DNA of 64,000 nucleotides from a bacterium (GTDB lineage Bacteria; Patescibacteriota; Saccharimonadia; Saccharimonadales; UBA4665), in contig JAJZAF010000002.1 in assembly GCA_021799595.1 (NCBI GenBank), positions 1 to 64,000 on the forward strand. Direction: 5' to 3'. The notes beneath the pieces were generated by a model. That model was not told the DNA's origin. It ran no database searches and saw nothing but the letters and a program-made list of their open reading frames with translations. Numbering within the stretch: the first letter of the stretch is position 1; the number at the start of each line of letters is the position of its first letter. This document shows positions 25,153 to 33,985 of this stretch, one piece after another. The translations under genes and the position numbers were made by a program.

Positions 25153-28100
25153 ATGGCGAAAGCAGCAAGTATGAAGGGTGCTGGCCGTGTGGCGTTCACT
25201 GCCACGGATAATGCGCTCAATTTACCAAACTTAGTGGATCATCAAAATCGATCATTTCAATGGTTTGTTGAGGAAGGACTGGGCGAACTTTTAGCCGAGA
25301 TTAGCCCGATCGATGACTATACTGGCGGCAAATTGTCGCTCTGCTTTAAGGAATATCATTTTGGGGCGCCCAAGATGACCGAAGCTGAAGCTCGGGAGAA
25401 TAACGTCAGCTTTGAATCTCCTTTGATGGCTACTGTGGAGCTAACCAATAAGGTTACCGGGGAAATTAAGGAAACAGAAATATATCTTGGAGACTACCCG
25501 TGGATGACTAGACGGGGCACCTTTGTTATTAACGGAGCGGAACGAGTTGTTGTCAGCCAACTTATTCGTTCAGCTGGCGTATTTTTCACAGCCGAGGCGC
25601 ATGGTTCGACCAATTTATATGGAGCTAAGGTTATTCCTGGTCGTGGTGCTTGGTTGGAATTTGAGACCTCATCCGGAGGTGCTCTCTATGTCAAAATTGA
25701 TAGGAAGCGTAAAATTGCCGTCACAACGTTGCTCAGGGCGCTCGGGGTTACCGAAAATCGGATGCGAGAGGCTTTCAAGCATGTCGACAGCGGCACAACT
25801 TGCTATCTAGATGCCACCCTTGAGAAGGATCCGACTAAAGGTCAAAACGACGCCCTGATTGAAGTATACCGGCGACTCAGACCTGGTGATCTTGCTACCG
25901 TGGATAATGCTAAATCCTTAATCGAAAATATGTTTTATAATTTCAAGCGCTTCGACTTTAGTCGTGTTGGTCGTTATAAGATTAATAAACGCCTTGATCT
26001 CGATGTTCCAAATACTCTTGAAAACCGGGTAATGAGACTTGAGGATATAGAGGCTATCGTTGCCGAAATAATTCGGCTCAATAATACTCAGGAGCCAGCT
26101 GACGATATAGATAGCTTGGCTAATCGTCGGGTAAAACTGGTTGGAGAACTGGTGCAACGCCAATTTCGTATTGGCTTACTGCGCATGGAGCGTAATACCA
26201 AGGACCGCATGAGTATGAGTGAAATTGAGACCGTGGGACCGGGACAGCTCATTAATGCTCGTCCGATTGTGGCAGCTGTAAGGGAGTTCTTTGCCAGCTC
26301 ACAGCTCAGCCAGTTTATGGATCAGATAAACCCTTTGAGCGAACTGGCGCACAAACGTCGTTTGAGTTCGATGGGGCCGGGAGGGTTAAGTCGCGAACGA
26401 GCTGGCTTTGAAGTGCGTGATGCCCACGCCACCCATTATGGCCGAATTTGTGCAGTTGAGACGCCAGAAGGCGCTAATATTGGGTTGGTACTAAACTTAG
26501 CGAATTACGCCCGTGTCAACGACTACGGCTTCATTGAAACCCCGTACTGTAAGGTTATTAATGCCGTGACAGCCAAAGAATCTGTCGGTCACATCGCCCG
26601 TGAAGATCTGACGGACAATAAAGGTCAAGTTATTGTGAAGAGTGGCGCTCGCATCAGCGCAAGTGACGCAAGTCGTCTGGCGAAAGTCGCGAGCCATAAG
26701 ACCTGGCCAGTTAAAGCTAAAGTAACAAATGAGATAGTCTACCTTGATGCTTACGAAGAAGGTTCAGCTATTATTGCCGGTGGTGGTAGTGAAGTAGACG
26801 ATCACGGCTATTTCACAACCGACCGAGTCAGTGCTCGTTATAGACTACAGTCAGGCGAAGTCGATGCCAACGACGTTACTCATATTGACGCCGCTCAGAA
26901 CCAGATTATTGGTTCTAGTGCCGGCTTAATTCCATTTATTGAGAAGAATTACGTGTACCGTTCCCTAATGGGTAGTAACCAGCAGAGACAGGCGGTGCCA
27001 CTCATTCATCCATCCAGCCCGATTGTTGGTACCGGATTGGAGGCTGACGTAGCGAGAAACACGGGACAGCTTATTGTGGCCGATGGTCCCGGAGAAGTTC
27101 TTAGTGCCAGGGCAGATGCTGTTGTCGTGAAATATAAGGACGGACCTGTTACCTATGAGCCGCAGCATTTTGTGCGCAGTAATGAAGGTACTTCAATCAA
27201 CCAGAAAGTCGTTGTCAACGCCGGTGATAAGGTCAAGAAAGACGACGTATTAATTGAAGGAATGTCGATAGCTGATGGCGAATTGGCTCTCGGTAAAGAT
27301 CTCATTACAGCTTTCATGCCCTGGGCCGGCTATAACTTCGAGGATGCCATTATTATCAGTCGCAAGCTGGTAGAAGACGACACCTTAACCAGTATTCATA
27401 TTGTCGATTTCATGATCGAAGTGCGAGAGACCAAACTAGGTCCAGAAATAGTCACTAGTGATATTCCAAACGTCTCGGAGGAAACTTTGCGTCACCTCGA
27501 CGAGGACGGTATTGTCCGCATCGGTGCTGAGGTACGGCCGGGAGATATTCTCGTTGGGAAAATCACTCCGAAGGGTGAGCAAGAGTTAAGCTCAGAAGAA
27601 CGGCTGCTACGAGCTATATTCGGCGAGAAAGCCAAAGAGGTTCGTGATACCTCACAGCGCATGAGCAATGGCAAGCACGGTAAAGTTGTTGGCGTCAAAG
27701 TGTTCAGCCGTGAGAGTGGTCATGAGCTGAAGGCTGGCGTTATCATGCAGATTCAAGTTTTTGTGGCCCAAATGCGCAAGATCGCAGTTGGTGACAAACT
27801 CGGTGGGCGGCATGGCAACAAAGGTGTCATCGCTCGTATTTTACCGATTGAGGATATGCCCTTCATGGCTGACGGAACACCGGTAGACATTGTGCTCAAC
27901 CCACTCGGTGTACCATCTCGAATGAATGTTGGACAGTTGTTTGAAACTCACCTTGGTATGGCTGCACGAGTGCTTGGCATGAAAGTTGTTAGCCCGTCCT
28001 TCAATGGTGTGCCGGTTGAGAAAATTCAAGAGCTCTTAAGACAAGCTGATTTGTCTGAAGATGGCAAGCAGCAGCTATTTGATGGCCGCACCGGTGAACC

Positions 28101-28713
28101 GTTTGTTGAACGGACGACTGTTGGCAGCATGTACATGATTAAGCTCAATCACATGGTTGCAGACAAAATTCACGCTCGTTCCACTGGACCGTACACCATG
28201 GTGACTCAACAGCCTCTCGGTGGCAAAGCTCAGAATGGCGGCCAACGTTTTGGTGAGATGGAAGTGTGGGCACTGGAAGCTTACGGCGCTGCCAATAGTT
28301 TGCAGGAAATGCTGACCATTAAGTCTGATGATGTTTATGGTCGCAGCAAAGCATATGAGTCAATAATTAAAAAGACTGAAATTGTTGGACCAAAAATTCC
28401 CGAAAGCTTCAATGTGCTTGTTAAAGAATTACAAGGCTTAGGACTTAAGGTTGACCTCGTCCATTCAGATACAGTAGTTGACGCAGAAGAAGTGTTGGCA
28501 AGCAATATTCAAGAAGAGGCTACTCACCCAGCTGATGTGGAGGTACCACAGGAAAGCATTTCTGATGTTGACGTTGCCGAAGAGACAGCAAGCGGTGATG
28601 AGAATTTTGCAGTGGTAGGAGTGGATGATGATCTGAAGGCCACTGACGACGATGATATGGCTATGGCCCAAGCAGCTGATGAAGTGACAGATGAAAAGGT
28701 AGAGGAGGTGTAA
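25153..28713 (+). CDS. rpoB: DNA-directed RNA polymerase subunit beta
   Basis: Catalytic subunit of RNA polymerase, 1186 aa. All main blocks are visible: the rifampicin pocket near residues 380-405 (SSQLSQFMDQINPLSE, HKRRLSSMGPGG) with the residues equivalent to D516, H526 and S531 of E. coli kept, so no classical rifampicin-resistance change is seen. GDKLGGRHGNKG and the C-terminal GQRFGEMEVWALEAYGAA clamp segment are also present. An acidic tail of about 75 residues follows the conserved end. rpoC begins 1 nt after the stop, preceded by a perfect AGGAGGTG located inside the rpoB tail. Confidence 0.98.
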   Translation: MAKAASMKGAGRVAFTATDNALNLPNLVDHQNRSFQWFVEEGLGELLAEISPIDDYTGGKLSLCFKEYHFGAPKMTEAEARENNVSFESPLMATVELTNKVTGEIKETEIYLGDYPWMTRRGTFVINGAERVVVSQLIRSAGVFFTAEAHGSTNLYGAKVIPGRGAWLEFETSSGGALYVKIDRKRKIAVTTLLRALGVTENRMREAFKHVDSGTTCYLDATLEKDPTKGQNDALIEVYRRLRPGDLATVDNAKSLIENMFYNFKRFDFSRVGRYKINKRLDLDVPNTLENRVMRLEDIEAIVAEIIRLNNTQEPADDIDSLANRRVKLVGELVQRQFRIGLLRMERNTKDRMSMSEIETVGPGQLINARPIVAAVREFFASSQLSQFMDQINPLSELAHKRRLSSMGPGGLSRERAGFEVRDAHATHYGRICAVETPEGANIGLVLNLANYARVNDYGFIETPYCKVINAVTAKESVGHIAREDLTDNKGQVIVKSGARISASDASRLAKVASHKTWPVKAKVTNEIVYLDAYEEGSAIIAGGGSEVDDHGYFTTDRVSARYRLQSGEVDANDVTHIDAAQNQIIGSSAGLIPFIEKNYVYRSLMGSNQQRQAVPLIHPSSPIVGTGLEADVARNTGQLIVADGPGEVLSARADAVVVKYKDGPVTYEPQHFVRSNEGTSINQKVVVNAGDKVKKDDVLIEGMSIADGELALGKDLITAFMPWAGYNFEDAIIISRKLVEDDTLTSIHIVDFMIEVRETKLGPEIVTSDIPNVSEETLRHLDEDGIVRIGAEVRPGDILVGKITPKGEQELSSEERLLRAIFGEKAKEVRDTSQRMSNGKHGKVVGVKVFSRESGHELKAGVIMQIQVFVAQMRKIAVGDKLGGRHGNKGVIARILPIEDMPFMADGTPVDIVLNPLGVPSRMNVGQLFETHLGMAARVLGMKVVSPSFNGVPVEKIQELLRQADLSEDGKQQLFDGRTGEPFVERTTVGSMYMIKLNHMVADKIHARSTGPYTMVTQQPLGGKAQNGGQRFGEMEVWALEAYGAANSLQEMLTIKSDDVYGRSKAYESIIKKTEIVGPKIPESFNVLVKELQGLGLKVDLVHSDTVVDAEEVLASNIQEEATHPADVEVPQESISDVDVAEETASGDENFAVVGVDDDLKATDDDDMAMAQAADEVTDEKVEEV

Positions 28714-28714
28714 G

Positions 28715-31700
28715 ATGATGCCACAGCGTTTCAGTAATAACACGACAAACATTGCCGACTTTGATGCTGTACGCCTTGCCGTAGCCAGTCCGAGCGATAT
28801 CTTAGAATGGAGTTATGGTGAAGTTACCAAGCCCGAAACGATCAATTACCGAACACAAAAGCCGGAGCGTGACGGCTTGTTTTGCGAACGTATCTTCGGG
28901 CCAGTCAAGGATATAAACCCGCACGATGCCAAATATAAAGGGGTGCGCAGCCGCGAAGCTGCTGTCGACAAAAATGGTGAGTTGGTAACACGTTCTATCG
29001 TTCGCCGCGAACGTATGGGTCATATTAATCTGGCCGTGCCGGTATCTCACATCTGGTTCTTAAGAGGGACACCGAGTGCTATGGGTCTGTTGCTCGGCAT
29101 GACAGTCAAAAGCTTGGAACGGGTAGCCTACTTTGCAAGCTACATTGTGAAATCTGTCGATAGTGACAAGCGTGAACAGATGCTCGATGATAAGGAGGCA
29201 GAGTTTGCTGCAGCTAAGGAAGCTGTTAAGCTGCGTTACGAAAAAGAGGCCGAGAAAGAAGATGCCAACCTTAAGGCTTTGAGCGAAATGCAAACGAAAG
29301 AATTGGATGAACTGACCAAAGAATTTGAGCTGTACCGTGAGCAGCTTACCTCACTTGAGAAACTAAACCTTATCAGTGAGACAGACTATCGTAATCTACC
29401 AAATGAGCTCAGAAACCTGATTACTGTTGGTATGGGCGGTGCCGCTTTGCAAGATCTATTAAGCGAAATTGATCTTAGAAAACTGATTGAAGATTTGAAT
29501 GCCGAAGCGGAAGATGCCAAGGGGCAACGTCGTAAGAAATTGATGAAAAGGTTACGGCTGTTGGAAAGCATGGACCGTGCTGGTATCAAACCGAGCAGCA
29601 TGTGTTTAAGTGTTTTGCCGGTTATCCCGCCGGATCTCAGGCCAATGGTGCAATTAACAGGGGGGCGTTTTGCCACCAGCGACTTAAACGACCTATATCG
29701 TCGAGTTATTAACCGTAATAATCGACTGAAAAAATTGATTGATTTGCATGCACCCGAGGTTATCCGCCGCAATGAACAACGTATGCTGCAGGAAGCAGTT
29801 GATGCTCTCATTGACAATAATTCCGCCCGGAGCGGTCGGGCTGTAGCTGCCACCGGGCAACGTCGTCGTTTGAAATCACTTAGTGACATGTTGAAGGGCA
29901 AGCAGGGCCGTTTTAGACAGAATTTATTGGGTAAGCGTGTTGACTACTCTGGCCGTTCCGTTATTGTGGCTGGCCCGGAGCTTAAGATTAACCAATGCGG
30001 GGTGCCGAAAATGATGGCACTTGAACTATTTAAGCCCTTTGTCATTGGCGAACTTATTGCACGTGAGCAGGCTCACAATATCCGCAGCGCCAGTCGTCTG
30101 ATTGAAATGGGAGAAACTGTTGTCTGGGACGCTCTTGATGAAGTCATCAAGGGCAAGTATGTGCTTCTTAACAGGGCACCCAGTCTGCATCGTTTAAGTA
30201 TTCAGGCTTTCCAGCCAGTCTTAATTGAAGGACGAGCTATCCAGCTGCACCCGTTGGTTTGTAAAGGCTTTAATGCTGACTTTGACGGTGATCAGATGGC
30301 TGTGCACCTACCTCTTAGTAATAAAGCCCAAGCTGAAGCTCGCAACATTATGGCAGCCAATCGGAACTTACTCAAACCGGCTGATGGCTCTCCTATCTTG
30401 CACATTGAACAAGACATTGTGCTTGGCTGCTACTACCTAACGTACGAGCGGCCTGGACGTAATAGGGAGCCTGTTTCCTATTCCTCGCTTGATGAAATTG
30501 TCATGGCGCTCGATGCTGGTAGTTTGGCTTTGCAAGATCCGGTTCGGGTAGTGTTCCGTGGCCATGAGCGAACAACGACACTCGGGCGACTGCTCTTCAA
30601 TGAGATTTTTCCTGAGGACTTCTCATTTCAAGACCAAACGATGACAAAAAAGCGTCTGCAGAAAGTCATGGCCAAGGTGTACGATCAATATGGTCAAGAA
30701 CGGGCTGCAGAAATAGCTGACGACCTAAAAGACCTTGGCTTCTACTATGCCACCAGATCTGGTTTATCGATGGGCATGAGTGACTTCGAGCCCATTCAGG
30801 GCATGCAAGCTGTTATTGACGAAGGCGAAGATCGAACGATCGCCATTGCCGACCAGTTTGAAGAAGGCTTCATTACTGACGACGAACGACACCGGCTAAC
30901 TGTAGATAATTGGACTAAAGTCGGGACACGGGTACAGGAAATGTTAACAGAGCAAATGATCGGACAAGATAGCTCGATGGCTATCGCTATTAATTCCGGT
31001 GCTCGAGGAAATATTACCCAGCTTAATAATGCTGTCGGCATGCTTGGTGTTTTACAAGATGCCGCTGGTAATGTGATTGAATTACCGATTAAGTCTGGTT
31101 ACATTGCCGGTTTGTCACCGCTTGAGTACTTTACCGGTACCCGTGGAACTAGAAAGGCGCTCATCGACATTGCTCTGAAAACTGCTGATGCTGGCTATCT
31201 GACACGTCGGTTGGTCGATGTTTCGCAAGATGTTTTTACACTTGAAGATGAAACCAGCGACCCTGGCTTTGCCATGCTCCGATCAGATGCCGAATATATC
31301 GGTACGTCATATAGCTCCCGGCTGGTTGGCCGTTATGCAGCCGAGACAATTAAAGATGTCGTTAAGAAGGGCCAGCTCATTACTCAGGAAGTCGCGGATA
31401 AGATTGAGGCTGATGATAGTCTTGACGGTGTTAAAATTATGAGTGCATTGAGTTGCACAAATGTCCGTGGTGTCTCCCGCCAATCATATGGCATTGATCC
31501 GGCTACTGGTATGACTGTGATGGATCACCATCCTGTCGGCGTTATTGCAGCACAGAGCATCGGTGAGCTTGGTACGCAATTGTCGCTTGATTCAAAACAC
31601 CGTTCCGGGGGTGTCATTGCCGATAGTAGTGCTCAAGGTCTGTCACGTGTCGAGGAATTGTTTGAAGTACGATCACCAAAGGGGCAAGCTTACCTAACGG

Positions 31701-32551
31701 CTATCTCCGGCGTAGCAAATACATGGGAAGAGGGGGATCACTATGTCGTTCAGGTTACTGCTGACGATAGTGAGAAAGTAGAGCTGAAGCTAGGTGAGCG
31801 CAAAGCAATGATTGCTTCTGGCAGCGATGTTATTGCTGGTGATGTGGTCGCAGCGCTTGAAGATGCTTCTGAGCCTCTTATTGCTCCAATGGGTGGTAAA
31901 GTACATGTTACTAAAAAGGCTGTCATCATTACGCCAACCAGTCAGAGTGTCGTGCGCTACGAGATACCAGGCTTTAAGCAGTTAACAGTTACTGATGGCG
32001 AAAAAGTTGTCAGCGGCCAGCGCTTGACTACCGGTTCTATTAATTTGCATGAGCTGATGAGTCTTCAAGGTGTCGAGGCAACACAGCGTTACATCATGAA
32101 TGAAATCCTGAAGATTTTTTCCGCTCAAGGACAGACCGTAGCCGATAAGCACCTGGAGATTATTGTGCGCCAGATGTTCAGCCGGGTTCAAATTGAGGAG
32201 ATTGGCGATAGCGAGTTCGTTACTGGAGATATCGTCAGTAAATTAGCTGTCGTTGAAGCTAATGAAGCGTTAGTTTCCCAAAAGAAGACTCCAGCTAAAT
32301 ACAATCAGCTGCTGCTTGGCATTACTAAGGCGTCGTTAAGTACTGACTCATTCTTGTCTGCAGCATCCTTCCAGGACACTACTCGCGTTCTCATTTCAGC
32401 AGCTACTTCTGGTAAAGTCGATAAACTCTATGGGTTAAAAGAGAATGTCATTTTAGGTCGTAAAATACCTGTCGGTACAGGCGTCTTAGAAGACAAAGAA
32501 ACCGACGAAGATCAAGTGTTGACAGCTGAAACCACTGCCAGTTTGTCCTAA
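28715..32551 (+). CDS. rpoC: DNA-directed RNA polymerase subunit beta', lacking both zinc sites
   Basis: Catalytic subunit, 1278 aa; ATG at 28715 or 28718. The active-site Mg motif NADFDGDQ (N520, D522, D524, D526) is intact. The N-terminal zinc ribbon is missing: in gapless alignment with E. coli the four Cys (70, 72, 85, 88) correspond to Pro, Asp, Val and Asn between GPVKD and RRERMGHI. At the second site only one of four Cys remains (LSCTNVRGVSRQSYG). The trigger-loop N-helix reads GTQLSLDSKH (residues 953-962) instead of GTQLTMRTFH. The frame is uninterrupted and all else is conserved, so this is not a pseudogene. Confidence 0.97.
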   Translation: MMPQRFSNNTTNIADFDAVRLAVASPSDILEWSYGEVTKPETINYRTQKPERDGLFCERIFGPVKDINPHDAKYKGVRSREAAVDKNGELVTRSIVRRERMGHINLAVPVSHIWFLRGTPSAMGLLLGMTVKSLERVAYFASYIVKSVDSDKREQMLDDKEAEFAAAKEAVKLRYEKEAEKEDANLKALSEMQTKELDELTKEFELYREQLTSLEKLNLISETDYRNLPNELRNLITVGMGGAALQDLLSEIDLRKLIEDLNAEAEDAKGQRRKKLMKRLRLLESMDRAGIKPSSMCLSVLPVIPPDLRPMVQLTGGRFATSDLNDLYRRVINRNNRLKKLIDLHAPEVIRRNEQRMLQEAVDALIDNNSARSGRAVAATGQRRRLKSLSDMLKGKQGRFRQNLLGKRVDYSGRSVIVAGPELKINQCGVPKMMALELFKPFVIGELIAREQAHNIRSASRLIEMGETVVWDALDEVIKGKYVLLNRAPSLHRLSIQAFQPVLIEGRAIQLHPLVCKGFNADFDGDQMAVHLPLSNKAQAEARNIMAANRNLLKPADGSPILHIEQDIVLGCYYLTYERPGRNREPVSYSSLDEIVMALDAGSLALQDPVRVVFRGHERTTTLGRLLFNEIFPEDFSFQDQTMTKKRLQKVMAKVYDQYGQERAAEIADDLKDLGFYYATRSGLSMGMSDFEPIQGMQAVIDEGEDRTIAIADQFEEGFITDDERHRLTVDNWTKVGTRVQEMLTEQMIGQDSSMAIAINSGARGNITQLNNAVGMLGVLQDAAGNVIELPIKSGYIAGLSPLEYFTGTRGTRKALIDIALKTADAGYLTRRLVDVSQDVFTLEDETSDPGFAMLRSDAEYIGTSYSSRLVGRYAAETIKDVVKKGQLITQEVADKIEADDSLDGVKIMSALSCTNVRGVSRQSYGIDPATGMTVMDHHPVGVIAAQSIGELGTQLSLDSKHRSGGVIADSSAQGLSRVEELFEVRSPKGQAYLTAISGVANTWEEGDHYVVQVTADDSEKVELKLGERKAMIASGSDVIAGDVVAALEDASEPLIAPMGGKVHVTKKAVIITPTSQSVVRYEIPGFKQLTVTDGEKVVSGQRLTTGSINLHELMSLQGVEATQRYIMNEILKIFSAQGQTVADKHLEIIVRQMFSRVQIEEIGDSEFVTGDIVSKLAVVEANEALVSQKKTPAKYNQLLLGITKASLSTDSFLSAASFQDTTRVLISAATSGKVDKLYGLKENVILGRKIPVGTGVLEDKETDEDQVLTAETTASLS

Positions 32552-32556
32552 CCAGC

Positions 32557-32586
32557 TTGCTTGATCAGGGTTCTATCTGTTACAAT
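32557..32586 (+). promoter_or_regulatory. Promoter of the rpsL-rpsG-fusA operon
   Basis: TTGCTT (32557-32562), 18-nt spacer, TACAAT (32581-32586), starting 6 nt after the rpoC stop. It gives a leader of about 100 nt before rpsL. Confidence 0.55.
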
Positions 32587-32620
32587 AAGGAAAACTAATA
32601 GCAAGTAGTTTTTAAGTCTG

Positions 32621-32674
32621 TGCAATCCGAGCCTCGGAAATGGGCATGTTTCTGGCAGTGTGCAGTAGATTGCA
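32621..32674 (+). promoter_or_regulatory. Structured leader upstream of rpsL
   Basis: TGCAATC (32621-32627) pairs perfectly with GATTGCA (32668-32674). Inside are two further hairpin-forming segments, CCGA-gcc-TCGG and GAAA-tgggcatg-TTTC, giving a three-way-junction-like leader. The Shine-Dalgarno AAGGAG lies just outside. It could be an autoregulatory site for a ribosomal protein; this is inference. Confidence 0.4.
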
Positions 32675-32693
32675 GACATAATAAGGAGAGTAA

Positions 32694-33107
32694 ATGCCAA
32701 CTATAAATCAGCTGGTACGTAAACCGCGTGCCAAGACGAATGCTAAGACAAAATCGCCGGCCTTGCAACGCGTAACAAATAATTTAAAGACGCGTAACTA
32801 TGAGAAGCCGTCGCCGTTTAAGCGCGGTGTTTGCGTGAAGGTAACAACCAAGACCCCGAAGAAGCCGAATTCAGCGCTTCGGAAGGTTGCCCGTGTTCGT
32901 CTCAGTAATGGCCACGAAGTCTGGGCCTACATCGGTGGCGAAGGCCATAATTTGCAAGAACATGCTGTCGTGTTAGTTCGTGGCGGTCGAGTCAAGGATT
33001 TACCAGGTGTTCGCTATCACATTGTGCGTGGTTCGCTTGATCTCCAAGGCGTTAATGATCGCAAACAAGGTCGTTCGAAATACGGCACTAAGAAGGGTAG
33101 CAAGTAA
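32694..33107 (+). CDS. rpsL: 30S ribosomal protein uS12
   Basis: Decoding-centre protein, 137 aa. The accuracy loops [16 protein letters not shown] and [13 protein letters not shown] are intact, with Lys at both streptomycin-resistance positions, so no classical resistance change. The N-terminus is about 12 residues longer than in E. coli. Good AAGGAG before the ATG. The stop overlaps the rpsG start (TAATG). Confidence 0.98.
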   Translation: MPTINQLVRKPRAKTNAKTKSPALQRVTNNLKTRNYEKPSPFKRGVCVKVTTKTPKKPNSALRKVARVRLSNGHEVWAYIGGEGHNLQEHAVVLVRGGRVKDLPGVRYHIVRGSLDLQGVNDRKQGRSKYGTKKGSK

Positions 33108-33586
33108 TGCCGAGGAAGAAAACAAAATCCTTAGTTCGCGATATTCAGCCGGACCGTATGTACAATAACATCCACGTGCAGCGCCTTATTAACCGTGTCA
33201 TGTTAAATGGCAAAAAACAAGTAGCTGAACGACTAGTTTACGATGGCATGGAAAAGGCTGCTAAGAAATTGAAAGTGGATAATCCGCTTGATGTCTTTGA
33301 GCAAGCGGTAAAGAATATTCAGCCACATATGGAAACACGGTCTCGACGGATTGGAGGCGCCAATTACCAAATTCCATTTGAGGTAAAAGGCCAGCGGCAA
33401 ACTCACTTGACGACCATGTGGTTTGTGCAGGCTGCCCGGGCTCGCAAAGGTATGAGCATGGAGGACCGGATTGCTCAAGAACTGATTGATGCCTATAACT
33501 CCCAAGGGGCGGCGGTTAAGAAACGAGAGGATACTCATAAAATGGCTGAGGCTAACCGTGCCTTTGCTCATTTTGCGCGAGGTTAA
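33107..33586 (+). CDS. rpsG: 30S ribosomal protein uS7
   Basis: Primary 16S rRNA-binding protein of the head, 159 aa. Recognised by MPRKKT, RLINRVMLNGKKQVAERLVYDGM, PHMETRSRRIGGANYQIPFEV and the C-terminal NRAFAHFARG. The ATG overlaps the rpsL TAA by one base, indicating coupling. Confidence 0.98.
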   Translation: MPRKKTKSLVRDIQPDRMYNNIHVQRLINRVMLNGKKQVAERLVYDGMEKAAKKLKVDNPLDVFEQAVKNIQPHMETRSRRIGGANYQIPFEVKGQRQTHLTTMWFVQAARARKGMSMEDRIAQELIDAYNSQGAAVKKREDTHKMAEANRAFAHFARG

Positions 33587-33590
33587 TATC

Positions 33591-33968
33591 ATGACTAGTG
33601 CACCTCATCAGGGGGGTGGAGAAAAATCTCCATTCTTTGACAACCAGCAAGCTATCTCGGAGGCTGAAAAGATTATGGCGGGGTTTCATGAGGCTTGTAA
33701 AGAATGTCCAGCGGCACGTCTCTGCATGCAAGCGATCAATGAAAATAATGATGTCAGCCCTCCAAGGACACCTGCTGATGTGCGCAACATGAGACTCTGG
33801 ACAGGAGGGTGGGGTGGTGCACTCAGTGGAAGTGCTCTGCTTGCTCTTATGGAAATATCTGCGTACGCTAATGAGTTAAAAGGGACAGGGCCAAATAAGA
33901 AAGGTGATCGATGTTGCCTTGACACGAACACAGCAATAGGAACAGGTAGATATAGTCGCTATTATTAG
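33591..33968 (+). CDS. Unknown 125-aa protein inserted between rpsG and fusA
   Basis: Starts at the ATG 4 nt after rpsG; an apparent upstream extension from 33486 lies inside rpsG in another frame. The product has a CKECPAARLC cluster and a later CC pair, a hydrophobic Gly/Ala-rich stretch (GGWGGALSGSALLALMEI), and no domain I recognise. fusA follows after 17 nt with its own AAGGAAG. The str operon normally has no gene here, so this is probably a lineage-specific addition co-transcribed with the operon. Confidence 0.6.
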   Translation: MTSAPHQGGGEKSPFFDNQQAISEAEKIMAGFHEACKECPAARLCMQAINENNDVSPPRTPADVRNMRLWTGGWGGALSGSALLALMEISAYANELKGTGPNKKGDRCCLDTNTAIGTGRYSRYY

Positions 33969-33985
33969 GATAAGGAAGAAAACAC

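Noticed and set aside
28715-32551. rpoC as a pseudogene because of lost zinc Cys
   Set aside because: The frame is intact over 1278 codons, the Mg site is complete, and substitutions are length-neutral.
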